Positions 9,044 through 17,667 of a DNA stretch of 64,000 nucleotides are shown here, in pieces. The stretch is from DASQZK01 sp963763215. GTDB taxonomy: Bacteria; Bacteroidota; Bacteroidia; Bacteroidales; GCA-2748055. Within the stretch, counting starts at the first letter, position 1; every line of letters begins with the position of its first letter. Below the pieces are notes generated by a model. That model ran no database searches and was not told the DNA's origin. It worked only from the letters and a program-made list of their open reading frames with translations. The position numbers and the translations under genes are program-made. The DNA lies in contig CAVXNX010000029.1 in the NCBI GenBank assembly GCA_963763215.1, positions 30,402-94,401 on the forward strand, written 5' to 3'.

Positions 9044-11047
9044 CTATTTAATCATCCGGAGAAAATCGCCGATCCCGATCAGGGGAATATTCAGCTGCCT
9101 GGCTTTCTCTTTTTTAGCCGGTCCCATGTCTTCACCGGCGATGATAAAGTCGGTGTTTGAGCTGACCGACGAGGTGTTCTTACCCCCGTTTTTTTCGATC
9201 ATTTCCTTGAGTTCATTCCGTGAGACGCCTTCAAAGGATCCGGAGATCACGAAGGTTTTTCCCCCGAGTTTTGACGATGCCGGTTGTTCTTCGTCCTGCA
9301 TCTGCATTGTCATGCCCGCTTCCCTGAGCCCCGCAAGGATCTTCCGGTTCACCGGGTGTTCAAAATATTCGCGGATGCTCTGTGCGATCCGGTCGCCGAC
9401 CTCTTCAACACTGGTGAGATCATCATAAGAGGCATTCATCAGGTTGTCGACCGACCGGAAGTGCAGGGCCAGCTTCCGGGCAACGGTCTCACCCACATAC
9501 CTTATTCCCAGGGCATAGACGAGCCGTGGCAGTGGTCTGGATTTCGATTCTTCGATGCTTTTCAGGATGTTCCTGGCCGATTTGTCGGCAAACCGTTCCA
9601 GGCCGACCAGCTGTTCGTAGGTGAGACGGTAAAGATCTGAGATATCCGAGATAAGGCCCTGCCGGAAGAGCTGGTCGACGGTGGCTTCGGCAATGTTGAT
9701 ATCCATAGCACGCCGGCTGACGAAATGTTCGATCCTGCCCTTGATCTGGGGCGGACAACCGTAAATATTGGGACAATAGTGCGCCGCTTCATCGGGCCTG
9801 CGAATAAGTTCGGTCCCACATTCAGGGCAATGGGTGATGAAGGTGAAGGGTTCACTTTCCTCCGGTCGCCTGGAATAGTCGACCCCGACGATCTTCGGGA
9901 TGATGTCGCCACCTTTTTCGACATAAACGGTATCGCCGTTCCGGATGTCAAGGAGGTTGATCTGGTCCTCATTATGGAGACTTGCCCGTTTCACGGTTGT
10001 GCCGGCCAGGTGAACAGGCTCCAGGTTGGCCACCGGGGTGACCGCACCGGTTCGCCCGACCTGGAAGGTGATGTGCTTTAACAGGGTGGCCGCCTGTTCG
10101 GCCTTGAACTTGTAAGCGATGGCCCATCGTGGAGTCTTGGCGGTAAAACCGAGAGCCTTCTGGTCGGCGAGAGAATCGACTTTGACTACGACGCCGTCAA
10201 TGTTGAAGGGAAGGTTGTCACGCTTGGCGGCCCAGTCCTCGATAAAACGGAATACCCCGTCGAGATCCTTTACCTTTTTGATATATTCGACAGGGACTTT
10301 GAACCCCCATTCCCGTGCTTTCATCAGGTTGTTGAAATGGGAACCAGCCGGGACATCATCGCCCGGAAGGTAGTAAAGAATGCAGTCGAGCGGCCGGTGC
10401 GCCACGATGGACGAGTTTTGCAGTTTCAGTGTGCCGGCCGTGGCATTGCGGGGGTTGGCGAACAATGGCTCCCCCTTGTCGCGCCGCTCCAGGTTCATCT
10501 TCAGAAATCCGCCCACAGGCATGAAGATTTCCCCCCGGATCTCGAGCTCGCCGGGATAATCCCCGCCTTTGAGCTCCAGGGGGATACTGCGGATCGTCCT
10601 GACGTTACGGGTTACATCATCCCCCTTTTCCCCGTCACCCCGGGTAACGGCCCTGACGAGCCTTCCGTTTTCATAACTCAGGCTGATGGCCACCCCGTCG
10701 TACTTGAGCTCGCAAACATATTCAAAATCATCGCCCAGGACTTTCCGTACCCTTCTGTCAAAGTCGGTCAGTTCCTCTTTCGAATAGGTATTGCCCAGCG
10801 AGAGCATCGGAATTTTATGCCTGACCTGCTCAAACTCCTGGCTGATGTCGCTACCGACACGTTGCGAGGGACTGTTTGGGTCGGCAAATTCCGGGAATTC
10901 CTCTTCGAGGGCGATCAGCTCTTTCATCATCTGATCATACTGGAAATCGCTGATGGTTGGCTGTGCCAGGACATAATATCTGTAATTGTGATCATTCAGC
11001 TCTTTTCTGAGCGTGCTGATCTTTTTGCGGGCTTCCTGTGAAGTCAT
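9044..11047 (-). CDS. ligA: NAD-dependent DNA ligase LigA
   Basis: LigA seals nicks during replication and repair using NAD+. The 667-residue protein has the whole domain set: Ia region (YRYYVLAQPTISDFQYDQM), adenylation domain with catalytic Lys115 in CELKYDG, OB fold (HITFQVGRTGAVTPVA), a four-cysteine zinc finger (CPECG and HYCPNIYGC), HhH repeats (LGIRYVGETVARKLA, VEEVGDRIAQSI) and a C-terminal BRCT domain (LGGKTFVISGSFEGVSRNEL). The frame is intact. It ends only eight bases from the hairpin-rich element downstream, and the cobalamin riboswitch locus begins divergently upstream. Confidence 0.98.
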   Translation of the reverse strand: MTSQEARKKISTLRKELNDHNYRYYVLAQPTISDFQYDQMMKELIALEEEFPEFADPNSPSQRVGSDISQEFEQVRHKIPMLSLGNTYSKEELTDFDRRVRKVLGDDFEYVCELKYDGVAISLSYENGRLVRAVTRGDGEKGDDVTRNVRTIRSIPLELKGGDYPGELEIRGEIFMPVGGFLKMNLERRDKGEPLFANPRNATAGTLKLQNSSIVAHRPLDCILYYLPGDDVPAGSHFNNLMKAREWGFKVPVEYIKKVKDLDGVFRFIEDWAAKRDNLPFNIDGVVVKVDSLADQKALGFTAKTPRWAIAYKFKAEQAATLLKHITFQVGRTGAVTPVANLEPVHLAGTTVKRASLHNEDQINLLDIRNGDTVYVEKGGDIIPKIVGVDYSRRPEESEPFTFITHCPECGTELIRRPDEAAHYCPNIYGCPPQIKGRIEHFVSRRAMDINIAEATVDQLFRQGLISDISDLYRLTYEQLVGLERFADKSARNILKSIEESKSRPLPRLVYALGIRYVGETVARKLALHFRSVDNLMNASYDDLTSVEEVGDRIAQSIREYFEHPVNRKILAGLREAGMTMQMQDEEQPASSKLGGKTFVISGSFEGVSRNELKEMIEKNGGKNTSSVSSNTDFIIAGEDMGPAKKEKARQLNIPLIGIGDFLRMIK

Positions 11048-11238
11048 GGTTCAAGAATAAAGGATAAATTTATAAAATATTAACAACGAAGTGCGCTGAA
11101 ATTTCACCAACAGATGAAATATTTCCTGCAACAGGAGCGGAGTCAGGTCATTGATGGAGAAAATTTTTCCCGTTTTTCACCCCGGGATGTTGAAAGAAAT
11201 CGCTCCCCAGCCCCGAAATTATCCTTACATTTGCTCCA

Positions 11239-11418
11239 TACCGGTTTTTGCCGCAAGGTAAAACGAAGAGGGAACCGGGTGAAAATCCCGGACAGTACCC
11301 GCTGCTGTGAATCCTGCCTCATCATTCATGAGACATGACTTCCGGAGTTTAAACCACTGTGAAGGAGATTTCACGGGAAGGTTCCGGAAGCCGGGATAAG
11401 TCAGAAGACCTGCCGGAA
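11239..11418 (+). promoter_or_regulatory. Cobalamin (AdoCbl) riboswitch
   Basis: The conserved cobalamin-aptamer blocks appear in order: GGGAACCGGGTGAAAATCCC (11270-11289), GGACAGTACCCGCTGCTGTGA (split here as GGACAG, ACCCGC and GCTGTGA), a variable arm, CCACTG, then GGAAGGTTCCGGAAG and the B12-box core AAGTCAGAAGACCTGCC near 11398-11414. P1 can form between TACCGG at the start and CCGGAA at the end. About 110 bases of leader separate it from the DUF4465 start codon. It should switch off the operon when cobalamin is plentiful. Confidence 0.95.
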
Positions 11419-11531
11419 TTTATCAATATCTCATGGCTTTCGGGAATAAAAGCGGTAAATCCATCCTCTTTTCTGCCTGCTTGCGGATATTGATTGTTAT
11501 AGCATCGATGTCTAACCTTAAACGGATCAAG

Positions 11532-12260
11532 ATGAAAAAGACCGTAATGATGGCTCTCGCCACTGCAGGCATTATCGTATGCGTTTCCTGTAAAAAACAG
11601 GACACCGTGAAACATGACCGAATCACCTTTGAAGAGTTAAACCCCGGCGCCGACGGGTATTACATTGGCAAGGACGGCAAGGGCGGATTCACTTCGGGGA
11701 ACGCTTTCTTCCCCACCTATTATCAGGGTCAGAATGGTTGGTCGGGTTTCGCCTATTCCAACCAGACCGACGACACCACCCGGACCATAGAGAACCAGTT
11801 TAGTCCCATTGCCGGTTCAGGCGCCGGCCACTCGAGCGTATTCGCTGTTTACTATTCATGGCAGAAAGACACGATCTCTTTCCAGGTGCCTGAAAAGGTG
11901 ACAAACTTCAGCGTTTGCAATTCAACCTATGCCTACTATTCCATGCTGTATGGCGATCCGTTCAGTAAAAAATTCGGGGGCCCTTCGGGCGATGACCCGG
12001 ATTATTTCAAGCTGATCATCGAAGGACTGGATGCGTCATATAACAAAGTGCTGCAGGGTGAGATCACCCTGGCCGATTTTACCTTCCAGGACAACAGCAA
12101 GGATTATATCAGCAATGCCTGGACCGACATCGACCTTTCCCAGGCCGGATTTTTAAAATACATGGTTCTGTATTTTGCCTCTTCCGATACCGGGTCATTC
12201 GGGATCAACACCCCGACCTATGTTTGCATCGATAACATTTTCGGAGAACTCCAGGAATAA
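11532..12260 (+). CDS. DUF4465 surface lipoprotein of the cobalamin operon
   Basis: The 242-residue protein starts MKKTVMMALATAGIIVCVSC, a lipoprotein signal with Cys20 as the lipidation site. I chose this ATG at 11532 over the in-frame ATG at 11433 because the latter overlaps the end of the riboswitch leader. The body fits DUF4465: FEELNPGADGYY near the start, GWSGFAYSN, SNAWTDIDLSQAG and PTYVCIDNIFGE at the end, a predicted all-beta fold. DUF4465 proteins recur in cobalamin loci of Bacteroidota, where surface lipoproteins capture corrinoids. A role in cobalamin binding is therefore inferred from the riboswitch and the BtuFCD neighbours, not shown by the sequence. Confidence 0.85.
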   Translation: MKKTVMMALATAGIIVCVSCKKQDTVKHDRITFEELNPGADGYYIGKDGKGGFTSGNAFFPTYYQGQNGWSGFAYSNQTDDTTRTIENQFSPIAGSGAGHSSVFAVYYSWQKDTISFQVPEKVTNFSVCNSTYAYYSMLYGDPFSKKFGGPSGDDPDYFKLIIEGLDASYNKVLQGEITLADFTFQDNSKDYISNAWTDIDLSQAGFLKYMVLYFASSDTGSFGINTPTYVCIDNIFGELQE

Positions 12261-12321
12261 ACGCGAGCCGGGTTGAACTTCATGGAAAATGAGATAAATT
12301 CGCCAGAAACCTGACGGTGCT

Positions 12322-13950
12322 ATGAAATATGTTATCCTTTCGGTTTTTTTATGTTTTTCGGTGATTTCCTCCGCGCAGATCAGCCGGGGAGGCCATCCTT
12401 ATCCGTTCAGTCCCAAAAAATCGGTTCTCATCCCTTACCGTCTCCCGTCCATCGATCACGAACGGGCCATCCGGGAGAATTTTGAGAACCAGGAGAAGGT
12501 GAGGGGGAAGAAGCCGTTCCGTTTTGCCGAGAATCTGAATGTGGAGTTCTCCCCGGAAAATGCCGGCACCTGGACCGTTGAAAGCGACGGAACCCGTATC
12601 TGGCGCTTAGCTCTCACTTCCGGCGGTGCTTATGGCCTGAGCGTGTTCTTCGACCGGTTCAGGCTGGAGGAAGGCTCCATGGTGTTTCTGTACGATCCCT
12701 CGCAAAACACCATCCTGGGCGGTTTTAACCGGCAAAACAACAAGGCCTCCGGTAATCTCCAGACCGGATTCATCCCCGGCGCCGAGCTCGTGATTGAGCT
12801 CCAGGTCAGTAAGGATCAAGAGATCGGATGATATCCGGATCGGGGCGGTGGCCGCAGCCTTTGTCGATGTGTTCAACAGCCCGCAATGCACGGGTTATGG
12901 ATGCTCGGGGAGCTGCAATGTCGACATTAACTGCCCGCTGGGGGCCGACTGGCAGGTGGTCAAGAATGCCGTCTGCCGGATTTTCATCGGAACGAATACT
13001 GAATTTTGCACCGGAACCCTGATCAACAATGTGAAGAACAATGGCATTCCCTATCTTCTGACGGCAAATCATTGCATCAGGCATACTGCCGATGCGGAAC
13101 GTTCGGTATTTTATTTCGGATACGAGTCGCCGGAGTGCAATGGCGGCAACGGCGTCGACACGATGACGCTGACGAACGCTGTACTCCTGGCAACCTCCGA
13201 CAGTCTCGATTTCACCCTTGTGCGCCTGTCGGAAATTCCCCCCGAGCGGTACCATCCTTATTATGCGGGCTGGTCGAGAAGCGAAATCCCCGCATTCGGC
13301 AGCGGTGACCATCCATCACCCGCAGGGCGATGTGAAAAAGATCAGCCAGGAAAATGACCCCGTATTGACCACCTACCAGACCGTAAATCCCCCGCCATGG
13401 TTGTACGGCGAAAGTGCACCGGAAGCCTTCTGGCGTATCGGACGAATGGGACAGGGGAACAACAGAACCCGGGTCGTCGGGGGCCCCGCTGTTTAATTTT
13501 CAACATCAGGTGATCGGCAACCTGACTGGCGGAGAGGCGGTTTGCAGCCTTCCGGTCAACGACTATTTCTCCAAAATATACAAATGCTGGAACCTGTATC
13601 GTGAGCCAACCCGCCAGCTTTCGTATTGGCTCGATCCCGACAAAACAGAGGTGGTGGCCATCAAAGGTTATGATCCTTACAATCCTGAACCTCCGCCCGT
13701 GCCCATTGAGCGGTTTACCGTCTATCCCAACCCTTCGGACGGCCATTTTTCGGTGGAAACCGACACGCTCGATCTCGCAGGCGCCAGGATCAGGCTTTAC
13801 CGTCCCGACGGGAAATTGCTGGGTTCCATGACGGCTTCGTCTTCCACTGCAGCCAGTTTTGATTTCAGCCGGCTCAATCCGGGCGTTTATATTCTTGAGA
13901 TCCGCATCAGGGAAATCACTGTCCGGAAAAAGATCATCATTGTCAGGTGA
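12322..13950 (+). CDS. Trypsin-like (lysyl-endopeptidase type) exported protease with T9SS tail, in the cobalamin operon (three frameshifts)
   Basis: An exported S1-family protease. A signal peptide (MKYVILSVFLCFSVISSAQ) precedes an N-terminal beta domain, and the catalytic triad appears as TANHC (His), DFTLVRL (Asp) and GSSGAPLF (Ser). Cysteines in CTGYGCSGSCNVDINC suggest disulfides as in Achromobacter lysyl endopeptidase. The C-terminus has a type IX sorting domain beginning FTVYPNPSDGHFSVE. The frame breaks near 12825, 13306 and 13443; in each case dropping one G restores the frame (QEIDDIRIG, SVTIHHPQGD, FWRIDEWDRG). Its stop overlaps the btuF GTG start by four bases (GTGA), and it lies 61 bases after the DUF4465 gene, so it appears to be under the riboswitch. 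Its target is unknown. Confidence 0.88.
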
Positions 13951-15074
13951 AAAAGATCATGTTCGCCATATGGCTTTGTCTGTTGTCCGTCTCCTGCAGC
14001 CGGCCTTCCAGCAATCCGGTTGCTTCCGGCCAGGGAAATGCCTATTCTGAGGGTTTCTCCCTGAGGCAGTATTCCGATTTCACCCTCCTCACGGTGACCA
14101 GTCCATGGCAGAATGCCGGTGATGCCGGGTTTAACTGGGTCCTGGAACGGAAAGCCGGGAGCATCCCCGATTCGTTGAAAAATTTTCCGGTCATCCCGGT
14201 GCCGGTGAAGAAGGTGGTTGTCTTCTCGACCACCCACATCGGTTTCATTTCTGCCCTTCACGAAGAACGGTCCATCAAAGGGGTCTCCGGGTTTGGCTAT
14301 GTGTTTAACCCTGAGGTGCGGGAACGCATCCGGGAGGGGAAGGTCGCCGATGTGGGTTATGCACCGGCAGTGGATTACGAGGCCATCATGGCCATGCATC
14401 CCGATATTGTCTTCCTGTACGGCCTGAATGCATCGGTGACGGGTATCAGCGAAAGGCTCGCCAAAGCTGGCATCCCATCGGTTATTATCGCCGAATACCT
14501 GGAGAGCCATCCCCTGGGCAAAATGGAATGGCTGAAGGTTTTTGCCGCATTCTATGACAGGGAAGCATTGGCCGACAGCCTGTTCATTGAGGCCGAAAAA
14601 ACATACAGGGATCTTGAAAAAACAGCACTGGATACGGAAACAAAACCACGGATCCTGGCAGGTCTTCCCTGGAAGGACACCTGGTACATGGCCGGCGGTC
14701 GTTCCTTCATGGCACGGCTCATCCATGATGCGGGCGGTGACTATCTGTGGAAGGATAATCCTTCGGACGAATACATACCCCTGGACCTCGAAACCGCCTT
14801 TTTGAAAGCGTTCAATGCCGATTGCTGGATCAATACCGGCTCGGCACAGTCGCTTGACGCCATCGCGGCCAGGGACGAGCGTTTTGGCAACCTTCCGGTT
14901 TTCCGGAATGGAAGGGTTTATAATAATGATGCCCGCCTGAGCCCGGGGGGCGGAAATGACTACTGGGAATCGGGTGTCGTCAGCCCGGAGAAGATCCTGG
15001 CCGACCTTATTGAGATTTTTCATCCCGGACTGCTTCCGCAACATCAGTTTGTATACTACAGGAAACTGGAATAA
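13947..15074 (+). CDS. btuF: Cobalamin ABC transporter substrate-binding lipoprotein BtuF-like
   Basis: This is a 375-residue class III periplasmic binding protein of the BtuF/FecB type that delivers a corrinoid (or a siderophore) to the BtuCD-like transporter encoded next. It starts with GTG in a four-base overlap with the protease gene. MKKIMFAIWLCLLSVSC is a lipoprotein signal (mature Cys17). The body has KKVVVFSTTHIGFISAL, VDYEAIMAMHPDIVFLYG and AGIPSVIIAEYLESHPLGKMEW, all typical of the family, then a long helical linker and the C-lobe with GGDYLWKD. Cobalamin specificity is inferred from the riboswitch. Iron-siderophore binding would be the alternative. Confidence 0.9.
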   Translation: MKKIMFAIWLCLLSVSCSRPSSNPVASGQGNAYSEGFSLRQYSDFTLLTVTSPWQNAGDAGFNWVLERKAGSIPDSLKNFPVIPVPVKKVVVFSTTHIGFISALHEERSIKGVSGFGYVFNPEVRERIREGKVADVGYAPAVDYEAIMAMHPDIVFLYGLNASVTGISERLAKAGIPSVIIAEYLESHPLGKMEWLKVFAAFYDREALADSLFIEAEKTYRDLEKTALDTETKPRILAGLPWKDTWYMAGGRSFMARLIHDAGGDYLWKDNPSDEYIPLDLETAFLKAFNADCWINTGSAQSLDAIAARDERFGNLPVFRNGRVYNNDARLSPGGGNDYWESGVVSPEKILADLIEIFHPGLLPQHQFVYYRKLE

Positions 15075-15111
15075 TCCGTACTTTTACCAAGTCATTCTAA
15101 AATCCACCAAC

Positions 15112-15387
15112 ATGGCCAGCATTAAACGACTTAAAAAGGATATCAATTATCTGTCCTATGAATTACTTACGGAAGCGTTTGCTTACCGGTATTTTCACCC
15201 GGATATGGCAGACGATCGCTTTTACGATATCATCAGCCGGATTGTCCTGATCCGGAATGAACTCATCTCGCGGACAAACCACCCTGAAGCTTCCGGGGCC
15301 ATGAACGAGGTCCACACCCATTTCAGCCAGGTCCGCCAGGATATGACGAAGCTGGTCGATGTCATGAATGATTTCGCGAACGAATAA
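15112..15387 (+). CDS. Conserved small protein of the btu operon
   Basis: A 91-residue soluble, mostly helical protein starting MASIKRLKKDINYLSYELL. It contains AYRYFHPDMADD, EVHTHFSQVRQDMTKL and an acidic end. There is no signal sequence or membrane segment. It lies 37 bases after btuF and 14 bases before btuC. A protein of this size and pattern is common in Bacteroidota, though I know no function for it. The intact frame and tight spacing support a real gene. Confidence 0.75.
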   Translation: MASIKRLKKDINYLSYELLTEAFAYRYFHPDMADDRFYDIISRIVLIRNELISRTNHPEASGAMNEVHTHFSQVRQDMTKLVDVMNDFANE

Positions 15388-15401
15388 TCCGCTTTCTTCC
15401 G

Positions 15402-16431
15402 GTGAAGGACAATACCCACAGGATTCTTATACCCTTTCTGCTGATTTTGATCAGCCTGATCCTGTTTGCCCTTGACCTGACCTCAGGGACGGCCGATATC
15501 CCGGTATCGTGAGTCCATCCGCCTGATTTTCAGCCCGGAAAGATCATCTCCCGAGTGGATGACCATGCACATGTTCCGGATCCCCCGCGTCATCACCGCC
15601 GTCGTTGCCGGCATTGCCCTCTCGGTGAGCGGCCTGCAGATGCAGACGGTGTTCCGCAATCCACTTGCCGGTCCTTATGTTCTGGGCATCAGTTCGGGTG
15701 CGGGACTCGGTGTGGCCCTTGTGGTTATGGGATTTTCGGCCTTCTTCAAATTCAGCGTTTTTTCACCGGGAAACAGCTGGCTGCTGATCCTGGCCGCCTG
15801 GCTCGGGTCGGGATTGATCATGCTGCTCATCCTCATCATCTCCTTCCGGGTGAAGGATGTGATGACCATTCTGATCCTGGGGATCATGACCGGAAGCGGG
15901 ATTTCTGCTATCATCAGCATTCTGCAGTATTTCAGCCGGGAAACGGCCCTGAAGGCTTTCGTCATCTGGACCATGGGCTCGCTGAGCAACGTTGGAAATG
16001 AGCAGGTCCCGTTCCTGCTGGCGGGATTCATTCCCGGGCTGATCCTCGCTGTTATTGTATTGAAACCTTCCAATGCGGTGATGCTGGGTGAAAACTATGC
16101 CCGCACCATGGGGGTGAATATAACTCTTTACCGGGTCATCGTCTTTACCTCCACCAGCCTCCTGACGGGCACCGTGACTGCCTTCTGCGGGCCTCTGGGC
16201 TTTGTCGGCATTGCTGTTCCGCACCTGGCCAGGATGCTCTCGCAGACTTCCAAAAGCCATATCCTGTTTTTCTATTCCCTGCTCATCGGGACCTCGGTGA
16301 TGCTGTTGAGCGACATCATCACCGTGCTTCCCGGAGCGGGCCTCATCCTGCCTGTCAATGCCGTAACTTCCCTGGTCGGTATACCCGTTGTGATCTGGAT
16401 CGTCTTTCGGAAAAAACGCCTCTTCACCTGA
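15402..16431 (+). CDS. btuC: Cobalamin ABC transporter permease BtuC-like (frameshifted)
   Basis: A FecCD/BtuC-family permease of about 343 residues with some ten membrane helices. Translation probably starts at GTG 15402 (VKDNTHRILIPFLLILISLI). The frame breaks near 15505, where deleting the T in GGTATCGTGAG joins TADIPV to RESIRLIF. Family blocks are RIPRVITAVVAGIALSVSGL, NPLAGPYVLGISSGAGLG, GFVGIAVPHLARML (the coupling-helix region) and DIITVLPGAGLILPVNAVTSL near the end. The stop overlaps the start of the ATPase gene (ATGA-type overlap at 16431). It forms the membrane channel for the BtuF-bound ligand. Confidence 0.92.
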
Positions 16432-17465
16432 TGAACCCACCTGAAGTCATACTGGAGATCAGGAATGCCTCCTTCGGTTACCGTGGCCGGGGGATGGAGA
16501 AGGTCCTGCTGAGGAAGGCCAGCCTTCACCTGCGCCAGGGAGAACTCGTCTGCCTGTTGGGCCGGAACGGCTCGGGTAAATCGACCTTGCTGAGGACGAT
16601 CATGAAACTCATCCCGCTCTACCGTGGCGAAATTTTCCTGATGGGGAAAAAGCTGGACACCTACCAGCCCGCCGAAATGGCGCGGACTTGTGGATTTGTT
16701 CCTACAGGTCTTGTCAATGCCGGGGAAATGACTGTCCGTGAGCTGGTTGAACTCGGAAGATATCCGTACACCAACTGGTACGGGAAGATGACGCGGGAAG
16801 ACATCTCCGCCGTTGATCAGGCTCTTCACGCTGTCGGCCTCGACGAACTGCAACACGGGAAGATCACGGAAATCAGTGACGGCGAAAAACAGCGGGCCAT
16901 GATCGCGCGGACCCTCGCCCAATCGACCCGGCTCATCCTCCTCGATGAACCGTCGGCCTTTCTCGACATCCCTAACAAGTACGGCATTACAACCCTTCTC
17001 CGAAATCTCTGCAGCCAGGGCCACTCCGCCGTTTTCAGCACCCACGACCTGAGCCTCGCTTTACATTATGCCGATAAGATCTGGCTGATCGATGATGGCC
17101 TGATTACCGAGGGTGCCCCGGAAGACCTGGTACTCAGCGGTAAAATCCAGCATCTCTTCGATTCGGAAAAGGTTGGTTTTGACAGGCTCAGCGGTGATTT
17201 CAGGCCAATGCCCTCATACAGAGGATCTGCCTATGTGGAGACAGCGGGAGTGAGCGATGAAACCGGGATATGGACCGTTAAGGCATTGCACCGTTCAGGG
17301 TATAGACAAACCCGGGAAAGGAGGGAAGCGGCCTTTAGCATAGCCTTCCATGACGAAAATGGAAGGAAAGTTTGGAATCTTCAACAGGAAAATGAAAATT
17401 TGCTTTTTTACTCGCTCTATGATCTGACTCTCCACCTTAATCAACAGAAGTATGAACTCCGTTAA
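16431..17465 (+). CDS. btuD: Cobalamin ABC transporter ATPase BtuD-like with C-terminal extension
   Basis: The 344-residue ATPase powers the BtuC-like permease. Walker A is GRNGSGKST (44-52), the Q-loop region is CGFVPTG with no clear Gln, the signature is ISDGEKQR (about 148-155, in place of LSGGQ), Walker B is RLILLDEPSAFLD (167-179) and the H-loop is STHDLSLAL. About 95 residues after the ABC domain (from YVETAGVSDETG to the end) are not part of a standard ABC ATPase. The block looks like a small alpha/beta domain (IWTVKALHR, AAFSIAFHDENG, LYDLTLHL). Similar extensions occur in Bacteroidota relatives; their role is unknown to me. Confidence 0.92.
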   Translation: MNPPEVILEIRNASFGYRGRGMEKVLLRKASLHLRQGELVCLLGRNGSGKSTLLRTIMKLIPLYRGEIFLMGKKLDTYQPAEMARTCGFVPTGLVNAGEMTVRELVELGRYPYTNWYGKMTREDISAVDQALHAVGLDELQHGKITEISDGEKQRAMIARTLAQSTRLILLDEPSAFLDIPNKYGITTLLRNLCSQGHSAVFSTHDLSLALHYADKIWLIDDGLITEGAPEDLVLSGKIQHLFDSEKVGFDRLSGDFRPMPSYRGSAYVETAGVSDETGIWTVKALHRSGYRQTRERREAAFSIAFHDENGRKVWNLQQENENLLFYSLYDLTLHLNQQKYELR

Positions 17466-17664
17466 AAAAATCACCGCCTACATCCTGACCGGACTGGTCC
17501 TGGTGTTTTGCATCATCGCCATCCTGGGGATCTGGGATATCATCGATATGCAGGATTTGCTCGTCAGGCTCTTCCAATCCATGCTTGTCATCCTGGCCGC
17601 GGCTGCTGTCATTGTCTTCATCTTCGCCATTCTCCTCAGGGACCGGGGCGAGGATCATGAATGA
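17452..17664 (+). CDS. Small two-helix membrane protein
   Basis: A 70-residue protein with two hydrophobic segments (ITAYILTGLVLVFCIIAIL and SMLVILAAAAVIVFIFAIL) separated by a short acidic loop, ending RDRGEDHE. It overlaps the btuD 3' end by 14 bases, which argues for translational coupling and operon membership. No family was recognised. It may be an accessory of the transporter, but this is inferred only from position. Confidence 0.65.
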   Translation: MNSVKKITAYILTGLVLVFCIIAILGIWDIIDMQDLLVRLFQSMLVILAAAAVIVFIFAILLRDRGEDHE

Positions 17665-17667
17665 AAT

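Noticed and set aside
13887..15044. A 385-codon open frame on the minus strand opposite btuF
   Set aside because: It mirrors the btuF gene in another frame, has no signal, motif or plausible start context, and btuF itself is well supported. GC-rich third positions make such shadows long here.
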